A stretch of 51,974 nt of DNA, from the NCBI GenBank assembly GCA_025457665.1, contig JALOTY010000026.1, forward strand, positions 1 through 51,974, in the 5' to 3' direction. How positions within the stretch are numbered: position 1 is the first letter of the stretch; every line of letters starts with the position of its first letter. This DNA is from Akkermansiaceae bacterium (GTDB lineage: Bacteria > Verrucomicrobiota > Verrucomicrobiia > Verrucomicrobiales > Akkermansiaceae). The position numbers and the translations under genes are program-made. The notes beneath the pieces were generated by a model that searched no databases, had not been told where the DNA came from, and saw only the letters and a program-made list of their open reading frames with translations. Shown in pieces: positions 36,937 through 45,499 of this stretch.

Positions 36937-38018
36937 GGCTCGACCTCCCCGCGCACGAGGGCTCCGATCAGATCCTTGCCGTAGTCGAGTTCCGATAGGG
37001 CGCGGACTTGGGTTGGCTCATGATGGTTTCTGCGGAAGAGGATGTAGGTGTTCTCGGCGGAGAAACTCTTGATCGTCTCCGCATTGTGGGAGGTGGCTAT
37101 GAACTGTCCGCCGCTCTTAAACGCCTTGCGCAAATCCGTGGCAAAGTCACCGATCTCAGAGATCGCGAGGTAATTGTCCGGCTCGTCCCAAAAGCAGAAC
37201 AGCGGCCCGTATGCTTCGTTGGCGGCCATGACCAACGCCCAAATGACCATGCATTTCTCGCCGTCAGAAAGCAGTCGAAACGGCACAGTTGCAATCTCAA
37301 AATGAACCTCTAAGCTTCGCGAATCTTTGGCAATCAGGGGATTTTTAATGTCCAGGAAATCGGGCATCAATGGCCTTAGGGCTTGGTCGATGCGTGAATA
37401 CGCAGCGGGGGCGTGGGCAATCACGCCGCTCCACCAGTCTCCCAAATTCGTCATTTCCGGATCGGGGTGCAGGGTTTCTTCTGACGAATCTCCACTAATT
37501 CCCAGAGGGTAGGGTCGCACGATGAGCATACGCGCCAGCCATTTCCTGAACATGTCCAGCGGATCCCTATCGGTTCGGGCTTGTGCTACAGACAACCACA
37601 CGAGGTGCCAATCAAAGCCGCCTATTCCCCCTCCCCGAGAAAATTGCACATCCGCCAATTTTCGGGTGAACTCAGGGTTGCCATCAACCACCAGCTTCTC
37701 TTCCAATACGCGAAGCTCCCGGAAACCAACAGGAAGTTCAAAAGCTAGCGTATAGGCAAAGTGCATGTCCTTAATGCAAACCTCCAGTTCAAAGCGCACC
37801 GCTGAATCGCGCGCACCATCTGTAATCTCCTCTGGCTTGATGAGTTTCTCGACGCGATTTTTCCCGCGTCCAATATTTTGGAGGATCTCAAATGCCATGC
37901 CCACGCTGGATTTCCCCGCGCCGTTCCGGCCGATCAGCAATGCGGACGGGTCGCCGTTCACCGGGAGTTCAAAATTCTGAAGACTTCGGAAATTATGGAC
38001 GTAGAACCGTTTGATCAT
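36933..38018 (-). CDS. AAA/ABC-type ATPase (OLD-like), first gene of a defence-like operon
   Basis: 361 residues. Walker A is GRNGAGKSS (30-38), the ABC-like signature LSDGEK (250-255), Walker B FCFWDEP (274-280, Asp278-Glu279) and the switch histidine His311 (ATSHNAETI). The N-terminus IKRFYVHNFRSLQNFELPV is typical of SMC/RecF/OLD-like ATPases. The middle insert is short, with no long coiled coil. The stop overlaps the start of the TOPRIM-like gene. Such pairs are common among phage-defence systems (for example OLD, PARIS, AbiL-type), but this arrangement with a third thioredoxin-WYL gene is not one I can name. Confidence 0.8.
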   Translation of the reverse strand: MIKRFYVHNFRSLQNFELPVNGDPSALLIGRNGAGKSSVGMAFEILQNIGRGKNRVEKLIKPEEITDGARDSAVRFELEVCIKDMHFAYTLAFELPVGFRELRVLEEKLVVDGNPEFTRKLADVQFSRGGGIGGFDWHLVWLSVAQARTDRDPLDMFRKWLARMLIVRPYPLGISGDSSEETLHPDPEMTNLGDWWSGVIAHAPAAYSRIDQALRPLMPDFLDIKNPLIAKDSRSLEVHFEIATVPFRLLSDGEKCMVIWALVMAANEAYGPLFCFWDEPDNYLAISEIGDFATDLRKAFKSGGQFIATSHNAETIKSFSAENTYILFRRNHHEPTQVRALSELDYGKDLIGALVRGEVEP

Positions 38019-38275
38019 GGCGGAAACGAGGGTTGTTGGCGTTATTCATCGGGTGAAACCGACCGCATAGCAAGCGTGCAGGAGGGGCGGACGGTCTGCC
38101 ACCAAAAACCCGGCGCTGCTCCTCCGCCACCAAACGCGCATGGCCGAGCACACCCGGCCATCAGGACCCCGATTTCCTCCCAACCCTCATCCGGTCTGAA
38201 ACCATCACCACCAACGCCCTCCGTCGCTGGCTCGGGTCACTCGACCCTCCTGAAGCGCTTCTCAGTCCCCACCCC

Positions 38276-38872
38276 ATGATCCAGCACCGCCACTGCCCCG
38301 AAGTCCACCAAACTTTAGCGAATCCCGATCTCATCGACCGCCTGCCGCGCATCGGCCAGTGCCGCAGGTTGGAGGATTTCCAAGGCTATTGGGCAACCCA
38401 CTCCTACCTCATGGGAGAGTTCCTCGGCTGGACCTCCCCTGCGGCGGGGCTCGCCTGGTGGTATGCCGGGGGGAAGCAGGCCCACAGCGATCCACTTCTG
38501 GATCTGATCAAGTTGATTTGGGATGACGACGGACAACTTGATTACCTCGCTGCGCATTGCTGGCGGGGCACAGCGGGATTCTTGCACCCGGAGGAGCTTT
38601 CTCCCGAAAAAATTGCCGCCACCAGCCCGTGGTCGGATGAGAACAGGTGGCGGACCTTCAAGAGGCAGGGCCGCCGATTTCCCCACGATCCATTTTACGG
38701 CGGCCCGAATCCGCTTCACCTCGATCTCTTCTCCTGCGGTCGCTCAGATCTGCCGGAAGGCTCCGCTCGTGGATTCACGCACCCCGGCACCGCACGGCGG
38801 GCCACGCTCTTCGTCGAGGATTTCTCCTCATGGTGCGTGGCGCTCGAACAATTCGGAAACACCCTGCCCTAA
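38276..38872 (+). pseudogene. Unknown protein, part of a disrupted gene
   Basis: 198 residues between the ATG at 38276 and a TAA. Composition looks genuinely coding (LEDFQGYWATHSYLMGEFLGWTSPAAGLAWWY). However the same frame reads on naturally before the ATG (38171-38275, beginning DFLPTLIRSE) and after the stop (38873-39013). No ATG exists in frame upstream to the TGA at 38054. The simplest reading is a decayed gene with a lost start and an in-frame stop; a sequencing error at 38870-38872 is an alternative. No domain is recognised. Confidence 0.55.
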
Positions 38873-39013
38873 GATCCGAGCCACTCTTGGCACGTCGATG
38901 TCTCTCACAAACCCGGCGGCTACCTCGGCCTCTTCCGCCGCAGCCGCGTCACCGGCCGCTGGTTTCAGGGGAAACATCACGTCCACCTTGCCGGGAATCG
39001 GCAGGGCTTCTAG
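38873..39013 (+). pseudogene. In-frame continuation of the disrupted gene
   Basis: After the TAA at 38870 the same frame encodes 46 more residues to a TAG at 39011, including HVDVSHKPGGYLGLF and RSRVTGRWFQGKHHVHL, which look like a real protein end. There is no start codon. It is best seen as the C-terminus of the 38276 gene. Confidence 0.5.
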
Positions 39014-39087
39014 TCCGCAGGCGCGTTTGTGAAAACGCGGCGGGGCCATGGTGGCGGCAGGCGTATCCGTCCCCCCATCAGAAACCA

Positions 39088-39285
39088 TCATCTCGGCTGA
39101 TCCTTGAACTCCTCCTGCCATTTCAAAAACGCTTCATTCCACGGGTAGGGAAGTTCCGGCGTGGTCCTGAGGCAATGGTCCAGGATCTCCATGGGGGGCA
39201 CATCGTCTTCTACGCCCATTCCCTCCGGCCAAGTGTCCAAGCATCGGCGGAATAGACGTGGATTCGTTGGTTCTTTCTCGTTCAT
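39088..39285 (-). CDS. Small hypothetical protein
   Basis: 65 residues from ATG 39285. Acidic and proline-rich (DTWPEGMGVEDDVPPMEILDH, TTPELPYPWNEAFLKWQ). There are no membrane segments. No Shine-Dalgarno is evident. The bias against rare codons and the compact, aromatic-rich C-terminus suggest it is real. It sits between the disrupted gene and the methyltransferase operon. No family is recognised. Confidence 0.45.
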   Translation of the reverse strand: MNEKEPTNPRLFRRCLDTWPEGMGVEDDVPPMEILDHCLRTTPELPYPWNEAFLKWQEEFKDQPR

Positions 39286-39624
39286 GGGGTGATTGGGTGA
39301 GGTTCTCGATGGTGCCATTGGGGACATGTCAAATGCGCTGCGATCATTGAAACCGGGAAAAGCGGGCTCCGAAACAGGCGCAGCGTTTCAATCCTGCCGG
39401 TGTCAACTGACGAACCGCCACTCCGCGGGGCGGGGAGGGAACGGAGGGCACGACTTTCGACAGGCCCGTTGCCCGGAGGCTCTTCAAAAAACCGTGGGGC
39501 GTGTGAAGGGTATTTCCCCAGGGAGAATTCGGGGGGGCAGTCCAGTGCTAATGAATCGAAATCAGACATGCGGTCTGAATAGCCACCTGGGCAATTTCAT
39601 GCACGGGGCACAAATCGCATCCGA
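39286..39624. other. Intergenic stretch, no feature seen
   Basis: About 340 bases between the small acidic protein and the end of the methyltransferase operon. Short open frames are present on both strands but show no family signal. No convincing terminator for the operon was found. Confidence 0.4.
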
Positions 39625-40998
39625 TTATTCCCCCGTTGGCGGAGAGCCATCCGCTTTTTGTTGTGCGAGTTCAGCTTCGATCTCGGGCTCCCAGATTTCG
39701 ACCGGTTTCGAAGAACGCGGCAGTTCGTCTTCGGGGAGGAATGGAAAAAGAGTGCGGAAGAAATCGCAGGCCAGTTTGCATTCACGCCGAAAATGGGTCT
39801 CATCACGGCTCAAACGCTTCCAGACTTCAGGATAGTTTTTCCGCAAATGGTCCGGATAGTTGTCGTTCAGCAAGCGCATGAGGCCCAGCCGCTCAAGTGC
39901 GACGCGATAGTCGATGAGCTTGCGGCCACGCTGCGGGGCATTGGGAAACACCCGACGTGGACGCTCCCACTGCGCGGGGCGGGCTTGTTTCAACCAATCG
40001 CGGAATGCGTCTAGGATTTCGCGGTCTGTGAAGCGGGAAAAATCCACGGTGAAGGCCGCTGCAATGTATTCCGCTGGTTTATCAGGCTCCCAAAGGATCT
40101 CGGTGTGTGTGGACTCCGAATAAAGCGCGCCGTCTTCGGTGTCGTCGTTAGCTGGCAGTTTACGTGATCGGATTTCGAGAAGTTCGAGGTTGTTGGCATT
40201 CCACAACTTCTCTAGGTCGCCAACCGACGCTGCAACCAGCGGGCGGAGCACACAACTCTCACCAACTTTGCGAACCAAGCGCTCGCGTTCATCAATATGA
40301 AGCTCCTGCCATGCTGCGGCGGACGTTCCCCCGGATTTTCTGAGAGTGTCGTAGATCTCGATTAGGGGAAAGTCGCCCTGCCAAAAACGATCCGAAAATT
40401 CATCGAAGGTGTATCCGACTTCGTTCAACCATTCCTCGATCCGCACTTGCTCCTTGTCGTGCCACCGCTCTAGCTCTGGATCGTCCGCATAGGCTTCTTC
40501 CATCCAGCGCCTTACTTTTACCCAGTGATCCGCAGCAGTCATGCCGAATGTGTGCGACTCCCTGCCATACTCCCACAAGCAGCAGGCGATCACCTCTTCG
40601 TCCGGAATGTCGTCAAACATCCAGTCCGGACGTTGTGGAGCAGTTGGAAGGCTGTGTTCAATCGCCCATCCGATCTTCCCTTCATCAGAACCGTATAAGG
40701 TTTCGGAATCATGGCACTGATAGACGAGAGTGGTCCATGGGCTTGGATCATCCTTTTCCAGCAGACGCTCATCCAGTCCGGTATTGATCAGTTTCCTCAG
40801 CTTCTTTTCTTCGGCGCTGGCGTTTCCGATCAGCCATTGGATTTTGATCCTGCCGTTGTCGGCGTGGACTGGAACCTCCGGCGCAAGCAGGGCGAGCGGA
40901 ACGTCTTGCTCAGCAATGGTGGCGAAAACCTCGATGTATTCGCGGTCCCGAGAAACCACGGACGGGATGAGAACAGGCTTTGGCCAATATCGCTTCAT
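39625..40998 (-). CDS. Unknown protein, last gene of the methyltransferase operon
   Basis: 457 residues, soluble, acidic and tryptophan-rich. Segments such as IPDEEVIACCLWEYGRES, HDKEQVRIEEWLNE and PVEIWEPEIEAELAQQ suggest a helical protein; no enzymatic motif was found. GC content is visibly lower than in the core genes. It starts 42 bases after the DUF1232 gene on the same strand and probably belongs to the same transcript as the methyltransferase. Function unknown. Confidence 0.7.
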   Translation of the reverse strand: MKRYWPKPVLIPSVVSRDREYIEVFATIAEQDVPLALLAPEVPVHADNGRIKIQWLIGNASAEEKKLRKLINTGLDERLLEKDDPSPWTTLVYQCHDSETLYGSDEGKIGWAIEHSLPTAPQRPDWMFDDIPDEEVIACCLWEYGRESHTFGMTAADHWVKVRRWMEEAYADDPELERWHDKEQVRIEEWLNEVGYTFDEFSDRFWQGDFPLIEIYDTLRKSGGTSAAAWQELHIDERERLVRKVGESCVLRPLVAASVGDLEKLWNANNLELLEIRSRKLPANDDTEDGALYSESTHTEILWEPDKPAEYIAAAFTVDFSRFTDREILDAFRDWLKQARPAQWERPRRVFPNAPQRGRKLIDYRVALERLGLMRLLNDNYPDHLRKNYPEVWKRLSRDETHFRRECKLACDFFRTLFPFLPEDELPRSSKPVEIWEPEIEAELAQQKADGSPPTGE

Positions 40999-41040
40999 CG
41001 TTTAGAACTTGGGACTAGCCGATTGGAATCCGGATTTACC

Positions 41041-41550
41041 TCACCTCGTCGTTTCCCATGCCATGAATCGGTCCAAATCGATTTTAACCGTCTTGAGGGC
41101 GAAGCTGACAACAGCCGCGTCATCGGATAGGCCCGCGACAGGCACTGCATCAGGAATCAAGTCGAACGGATTGACGACGTATATAACAGCTCCCCCGATC
41201 GTCACCAGACTTTTCCACGGGACTTCACGATACTCTCCGCGTCGGTAAGCCGAAAGGAGACGAACCATCGCTGTCAGATAGGCCCAGCTCTCCGTAAATG
41301 CATCCGGGTTTACGGTGCTGATTTTTTCCACTCCCGCAGAAACCAAACGCTTAAACCGAGTGGTGTCGGCAAGCATCGACGAAGCGGCTTGAAACGCCTT
41401 CAATACTTGTGGTGACGACATGTTGGTTCTATCGCTGGTAGCTTTCTCTTTAGCTGGCTGACTGTTGGTTGCAGTGGCCTTAATGGCGGTTTTTCTGGCC
41501 TTTGATTTGTTGAGGATAACTTTTTTTGCCGGAACTTTCTTCGTGCTCAT
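41041..41550 (-). CDS. DUF1232 (YkvA-like) protein with basic N-terminal tail
   Basis: 169 residues. The first 40 residues are lysine/alanine rich and probably disordered. The C-terminal domain carries the DUF1232 hallmark, YVVNPFDLIPDAVPVAGLSDD (residues about 124-144), and may include a hydrophobic hairpin inserted in the membrane. Its start overlaps the preceding gene's stop by four bases (ATGA). DUF1232 proteins are linked to envelope or membrane functions. In this operon it might anchor or sense, but no evidence beyond position exists. Confidence 0.75.
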   Translation of the reverse strand: MSTKKVPAKKVILNKSKARKTAIKATATNSQPAKEKATSDRTNMSSPQVLKAFQAASSMLADTTRFKRLVSAGVEKISTVNPDAFTESWAYLTAMVRLLSAYRRGEYREVPWKSLVTIGGAVIYVVNPFDLIPDAVPVAGLSDDAAVVSFALKTVKIDLDRFMAWETTR

Positions 41551-41942
41551 CGACGGTGAAGGTCTTTGTTTCTTGCTGCTTTTTTGGGCGCTTGTTTATT
41601 AGCCAACTCTTCCTTCGGCGTTGGATTGCATCGATGTTCAGTGGCAGGCCACTGGCGGCCAGTTGGATCTCTTCGAGTGAACGGCGGCTTCGCCGGTTCG
41701 TGAAACGCGAGTTCCGTTTCCAGATCCAACACTGCAAAACCAAGCGCTTGGACGAGAACAAAGAGTTCGGTGTCTTTGGTTCCATCGACGTATTTGCGTA
41801 GCGACTCCTTGCAGCCCACCAGCCACTTCATCCGTTCGTGCAGGTCGCCGCCTTGTTTGTGTTCGGCAACTAGGTATTTTTTGCGAGTCTCCACATCCAT
41901 GTCGGTCAATGGAAGAACTCTCTTTGTCGTTCGTTTTTTCAT
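41547..41942 (-). CDS. Small unknown protein of the methyltransferase operon
   Basis: 131 residues, charged at both ends (MKKRTTKRVLPLTDMD at the start; lysine-rich tail with KEELANKQAPKKAARN). The middle is a helical LFVLVQALGFAVLDLETELAFHEP. It begins 27 bases after the methyltransferase stop and overlaps the DUF1232 start. No domain recognised. Its position next to the methyltransferase may mean a specificity or control role, but that is conjecture. Confidence 0.6.
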   Translation of the reverse strand: MKKRTTKRVLPLTDMDVETRKKYLVAEHKQGGDLHERMKWLVGCKESLRKYVDGTKDTELFVLVQALGFAVLDLETELAFHEPAKPPFTRRDPTGRQWPATEHRCNPTPKEELANKQAPKKAARNKDLHRR

Positions 41943-41969
41943 GGCGTCTTGTCGATTTCGAATTCTGGT

Positions 41970-44900
41970 TTATTCGAGGAAATGAGAGATTTGAGGTCGC
42001 GAAATCGGCATTCTCGGCGGGGCGGTTTTCCACATGAGGTCGATTTCCTCGGGGGTTAGGCCGTAGGCTTGGTTCACGAGGTCGTTGATCCTGCATTCAA
42101 GTTGCAGGGCCTCTGCAGCGAGGGTCCGGGCGGGCTCGATGGTGGTCGTGTATTCCAACCGCAGCGCTTGGAGTCCGGCGGCAGTCAGCGGTTGTTTGGC
42201 ACCGCGGATGCGTTTCACTTCGGCAACGAAGGTGTCCGAGTCGAGAGTGGTAAGCGATTGGAGTTTGTTGCCCGGCTTTTCGATGCCGTATTCCACCCGC
42301 AGCCAGTCGAGGATGGTGCTTTGGGTTTGTTGCTGGGCAGCGGTGATTTCGATGAGGCGGCGAACGGCGGTTTCGGTGGCGTTTCGGATTTCTTGGGTAG
42401 GTTCTGCGATTGGAATTGATTCAAGCACCGTTGGATTGGGTGCCAGAGCTTCGTCCTTCATGTGGGGTAAATGCCGCCAATTGTGCCACCACATTAGCGG
42501 TGAGTTCAGAACGGCCAACAGGTAGAGATCGGCTGATGGGATAAAGCCGGTTTTGTTGTTTCCGTAGGTTCCATTCTGATCGAGAGAGTAGCTCGGATGA
42601 AATTGAATAAGTTGGAAGAAGATTTTGGGTTGATCGAACTCGGCATAATACGCACAGGGTCTCAGTTCCCACCAGTGACGCCCCTGATCCTGGCGTTTCT
42701 TCAAAGCGGAAGAAAATAAGGACATATGCGCATGGATAGCAGGGTATTCGGTGGCAAACAGTTGCTCTGCGTTCTCTCCTGCTTCGCTCCAAGGCCAACT
42801 CTCGTCGGCGCTCGATTTAAGGACAATCATCCAAACAGGGCTGTTTTGGGAAGCCCATCGATCAAGGTCACTGCCTCGAAAGAACGGCCTGATGAGCTCA
42901 TTCGAACGAGGATCGGCATCAACGAGCTTTCGCTTGGATACGTCAGAAATGAGATACGCTTCGTTGAGTCCGGTTTTGATGCCGGTCATTGGCTTCCGTC
43001 CGATGAATGAAGATAACGATTGGCCCTTGCTCCGTATCTTGCCAAGAAGCGTCAAAGCAGCACTGGCTTCGAGCTGCCATTCCTTCGTCCCGAGCGCTTC
43101 AACGCTTAGCTCCGCGCCTTCAATTTCGATTTGTACGCTCAGGTCATCAATTCTCAATTGTTCACGAGGGATCGTGCAAAGCCGTGCCGTTTTGGGTTTT
43201 TCAGCGCTCGTCGGTTTCTGTGTCACGATGATGCAAGGAAAGACGTCGGCTTGCTCGAAGATCTGTTTGGCATGGCCGAAATCGACGACGGATTTGATCC
43301 ACGATTTTTCGCTGAAGAAGCGGCGCAGTGGTTCGCCGTAGCCCGCCTTCATCCACTTGTTGGTGACGATGTAGGACATGAGGCCGCCGGGTTTCAGCAG
43401 GCGGACGCCGAGTTCGTAGAAATAGACGTAAAGATCCGCCATGCCGTGGAAACTCTGATAGTTCGCTTCCATCCATGGCTTGTAGGGAGTGAGCAATTCC
43501 TGACGGACATAAGGCGGATTCCCCACCACCACATCGAACCCGCCCTGCGCGAAGACCTCGGGAAACGCCGCCTGCCAGTCGAAGGCTTTGGGATGGACAG
43601 CGGGATCGCTGACGACGCTGTTGCCCTCGCGGATGGTGCGGTCGAGGCCGGTGAGGGCCTTGCCGTGGGCGGCGGTTTTGATCCAGAGGCTGAGCTGGCA
43701 AATTTCGATGGCCTCGGGGTTGAGGTCCACCCCGTAGAGGTTGTGTTGGAGGATCTGTCGGTCGAGATCGAAGAGGGTGCGGTGGCCGCGGAGTTCCTCC
43801 AGGCGGGCATTGGACGCCTCGTAGATGGCATGGAGTTGGTCGAAGGCTTCGATGAGGAAAGCGCCCGAGCCGCAGGCGGGATCGAGGATGCGCAGGGTTT
43901 TGAGGGTTTCCTGCCAGGCTTCCCAGAACTTGATGAGGGCTTTGGTCTGCGGATCGTTGAGGGTGGCGAGGTCGTACGCAGCCGGATCTTCGAGCACTTT
44001 CTTCGCGGTGCCGGACGCCGCCTTTTCCTCTGCCTGACGCAGCGACTCAAAACGGTCCTTGAGCACCGCGCCAAGGGTTTCCTCAACGATGTAGCGGGTG
44101 ATGAAGGCGGGCGTGTAGAACGCGCCCTCCTTCTTGCGGCGGCTCTTGGCCAGGGGTTCGCTCGCAGTGATGGTGCCGCTTTCGATCTCCTGCCGGATGC
44201 GTTCGAGATCGGTGATGGATTGCTCAAAGATGTGGCCGAGGATGTCCACATCGACCACCGGGCGGATTTCCTTCGTTTCATCGGACTCGATGATCTCACG
44301 TGCCGGGCGGAAGTCGTAATCGGCGAGTTCCTTGAAGAGCGCGCAAACGTCATCGGGCACGCTCAGGGAATCGAGGCCACCATCATGGGCGAAGAGGCCG
44401 CCATTGTAGGCGGGGATTTTCAGTCCGGTGTTGCCCTTGTCCACGGCCCGGAAGAGACCGAGGAAATTTTCCCAGATGGGTTTCGGGTTGTAGGGATCGC
44501 TGTGGGAGAAGGCGCGTTCCACGGTCTGGGCCGGAAGCAGTCCACGGTCTTCGCAGAAGGCGCAGAAGAGGATGCGATCGAGGAGTTTCTGGGTGCAGCG
44601 GAGGATTTCCTGCGGGGCGATGGCCGGGTTTTCCGCGCGGAGGCGGGCGAAGACGGTTTGCCGGAGTTGGGCATAGAGGGAATAGAACTGGTTGGTCAGC
44701 TCACGGCCGACAGTTTCGGACTTCCGGAACAGCTCGTGGAAATGGCACTCGCCCTCCTCCGGCACCACGCGCGCGGCACCGAGGAGGAAGACGAAGCGCT
44801 TCAGCAATGCGGGATCGCTGGCGAGGCGGACGGTTTCGAAGCGCTCGTAGGTCTGCTGGTTGGAGCCCTTGTGATAGAGGCGGGTTTCCCGCATGGAGGT

Positions 44901-45167
44901 GACGAGGATCCAGTCACAGGGGAGATTGATCGCGTAGCGGTAGCATTGATCCGGGCCGGCGTAGCCAAGCAGCGTGATGAAGAAATCCGTGAGGAAGTCG
45001 GGCAGGAGCTGTTTTTCATTCAGCTTGTCCGCTTGACCGGAGGAGATCAGATCCGCCCAGGTCTGAAGCTTGGGGAGGAAGTCGGCGACAGACTCCGGGA
45101 GCGTGAAGTGGCGGAGCTGCTGGCGGATGACTTCCGGGTGAAAGAGAGGCTTGGATTCGACGGCCAT
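41970..45167 (-). CDS. Eco57I-type N6-adenine DNA methyltransferase, nuclease segment apparently missing
   Basis: 1065 residues. The gamma-class methyltransferase core is intact: KKEGAFYTP (345-353), motif I DPACGSGAF (429-437) and motif IV NPPY (550-553). The last third is a TaqI-like target-recognition region (RGSDLDRW, WWELRPCAYYAEFDQPKI, HLPHMKDEALAPNP). In related type IIG/Eco57I-like proteins I expect about 70 residues carrying a D-x(n)-ExK nuclease motif between the LLGY segment and YRYAINLPCDWI. Here LLGYAGP joins DQCYRYAINL at residues 66-82, so the nuclease seems deleted. GC is lower than in core genes, especially at 42.4-43.2 kb. It leads a four-gene operon. A start ATG without Shine-Dalgarno is used. 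Confidence 0.85.
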   Translation of the reverse strand: MAVESKPLFHPEVIRQQLRHFTLPESVADFLPKLQTWADLISSGQADKLNEKQLLPDFLTDFFITLLGYAGPDQCYRYAINLPCDWILVTSMRETRLYHKGSNQQTYERFETVRLASDPALLKRFVFLLGAARVVPEEGECHFHELFRKSETVGRELTNQFYSLYAQLRQTVFARLRAENPAIAPQEILRCTQKLLDRILFCAFCEDRGLLPAQTVERAFSHSDPYNPKPIWENFLGLFRAVDKGNTGLKIPAYNGGLFAHDGGLDSLSVPDDVCALFKELADYDFRPAREIIESDETKEIRPVVDVDILGHIFEQSITDLERIRQEIESGTITASEPLAKSRRKKEGAFYTPAFITRYIVEETLGAVLKDRFESLRQAEEKAASGTAKKVLEDPAAYDLATLNDPQTKALIKFWEAWQETLKTLRILDPACGSGAFLIEAFDQLHAIYEASNARLEELRGHRTLFDLDRQILQHNLYGVDLNPEAIEICQLSLWIKTAAHGKALTGLDRTIREGNSVVSDPAVHPKAFDWQAAFPEVFAQGGFDVVVGNPPYVRQELLTPYKPWMEANYQSFHGMADLYVYFYELGVRLLKPGGLMSYIVTNKWMKAGYGEPLRRFFSEKSWIKSVVDFGHAKQIFEQADVFPCIIVTQKPTSAEKPKTARLCTIPREQLRIDDLSVQIEIEGAELSVEALGTKEWQLEASAALTLLGKIRSKGQSLSSFIGRKPMTGIKTGLNEAYLISDVSKRKLVDADPRSNELIRPFFRGSDLDRWASQNSPVWMIVLKSSADESWPWSEAGENAEQLFATEYPAIHAHMSLFSSALKKRQDQGRHWWELRPCAYYAEFDQPKIFFQLIQFHPSYSLDQNGTYGNNKTGFIPSADLYLLAVLNSPLMWWHNWRHLPHMKDEALAPNPTVLESIPIAEPTQEIRNATETAVRRLIEITAAQQQTQSTILDWLRVEYGIEKPGNKLQSLTTLDSDTFVAEVKRIRGAKQPLTAAGLQALRLEYTTTIEPARTLAAEALQLECRINDLVNQAYGLTPEEIDLMWKTAPPRMPISRPQISHFLE

Positions 45168-45445
45168 GAAGGTGGCGCGAATCTATCGAGAAGCGTCGAG
45201 AATCCAAGGGAGTTATCACAGACCTTGTCTCCCGCCTCTGCAAAGAGATTGAGGCCAAATTTCACGATGCTTGGTTCATGCAGGTCGGAGAGGTCGCTGA
45301 GGGCCGCACCCGCCAGGCATCCCCTCCCTCAAAACCCGCTCTTGTTCCTGCTCAGGTCATGCTTGGTCCTCAGAAGAGCGGCAAAGACTTCAAACCCGCA
45401 CCCTCCACCTATGTCCGTTGGCCCCACAGTTCTCGCGTGCCCTCG

Positions 45446-45499
45446 TCATTCTCGCGCCATGCGCTTGGGAAAATTCTCGTTGGAGTAAAGCGCGGCCAT
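45446..45499 (-). pseudogene. Remnant of a DUF5615-like toxin
   Basis: Starting at the ATG overlapping the antitoxin stop (TGATG) it reads MAALYSNENFPKRMARE and then TGA. The first residues match the common start of DUF5615 PIN-like toxins (short strand followed by DENFP/NENFP). The frame after the stop (RGHARTVGPTD) fits for about ten more residues and then loses similarity. The toxin therefore appears truncated. The rest of 45168-45445 has no gene. Confidence 0.5.

Noticed and set aside
38828..39121. 97-codon minus-strand frame
   Set aside because: The plus strand here carries the convincing C-terminus of the disrupted gene, which explains the open frame.
43131..45488. Long plus-strand open frame of 785 codons
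   Set aside because: Antisense to the methyltransferase, whose motifs DPACGSGAF and NPPY are on the other strand.
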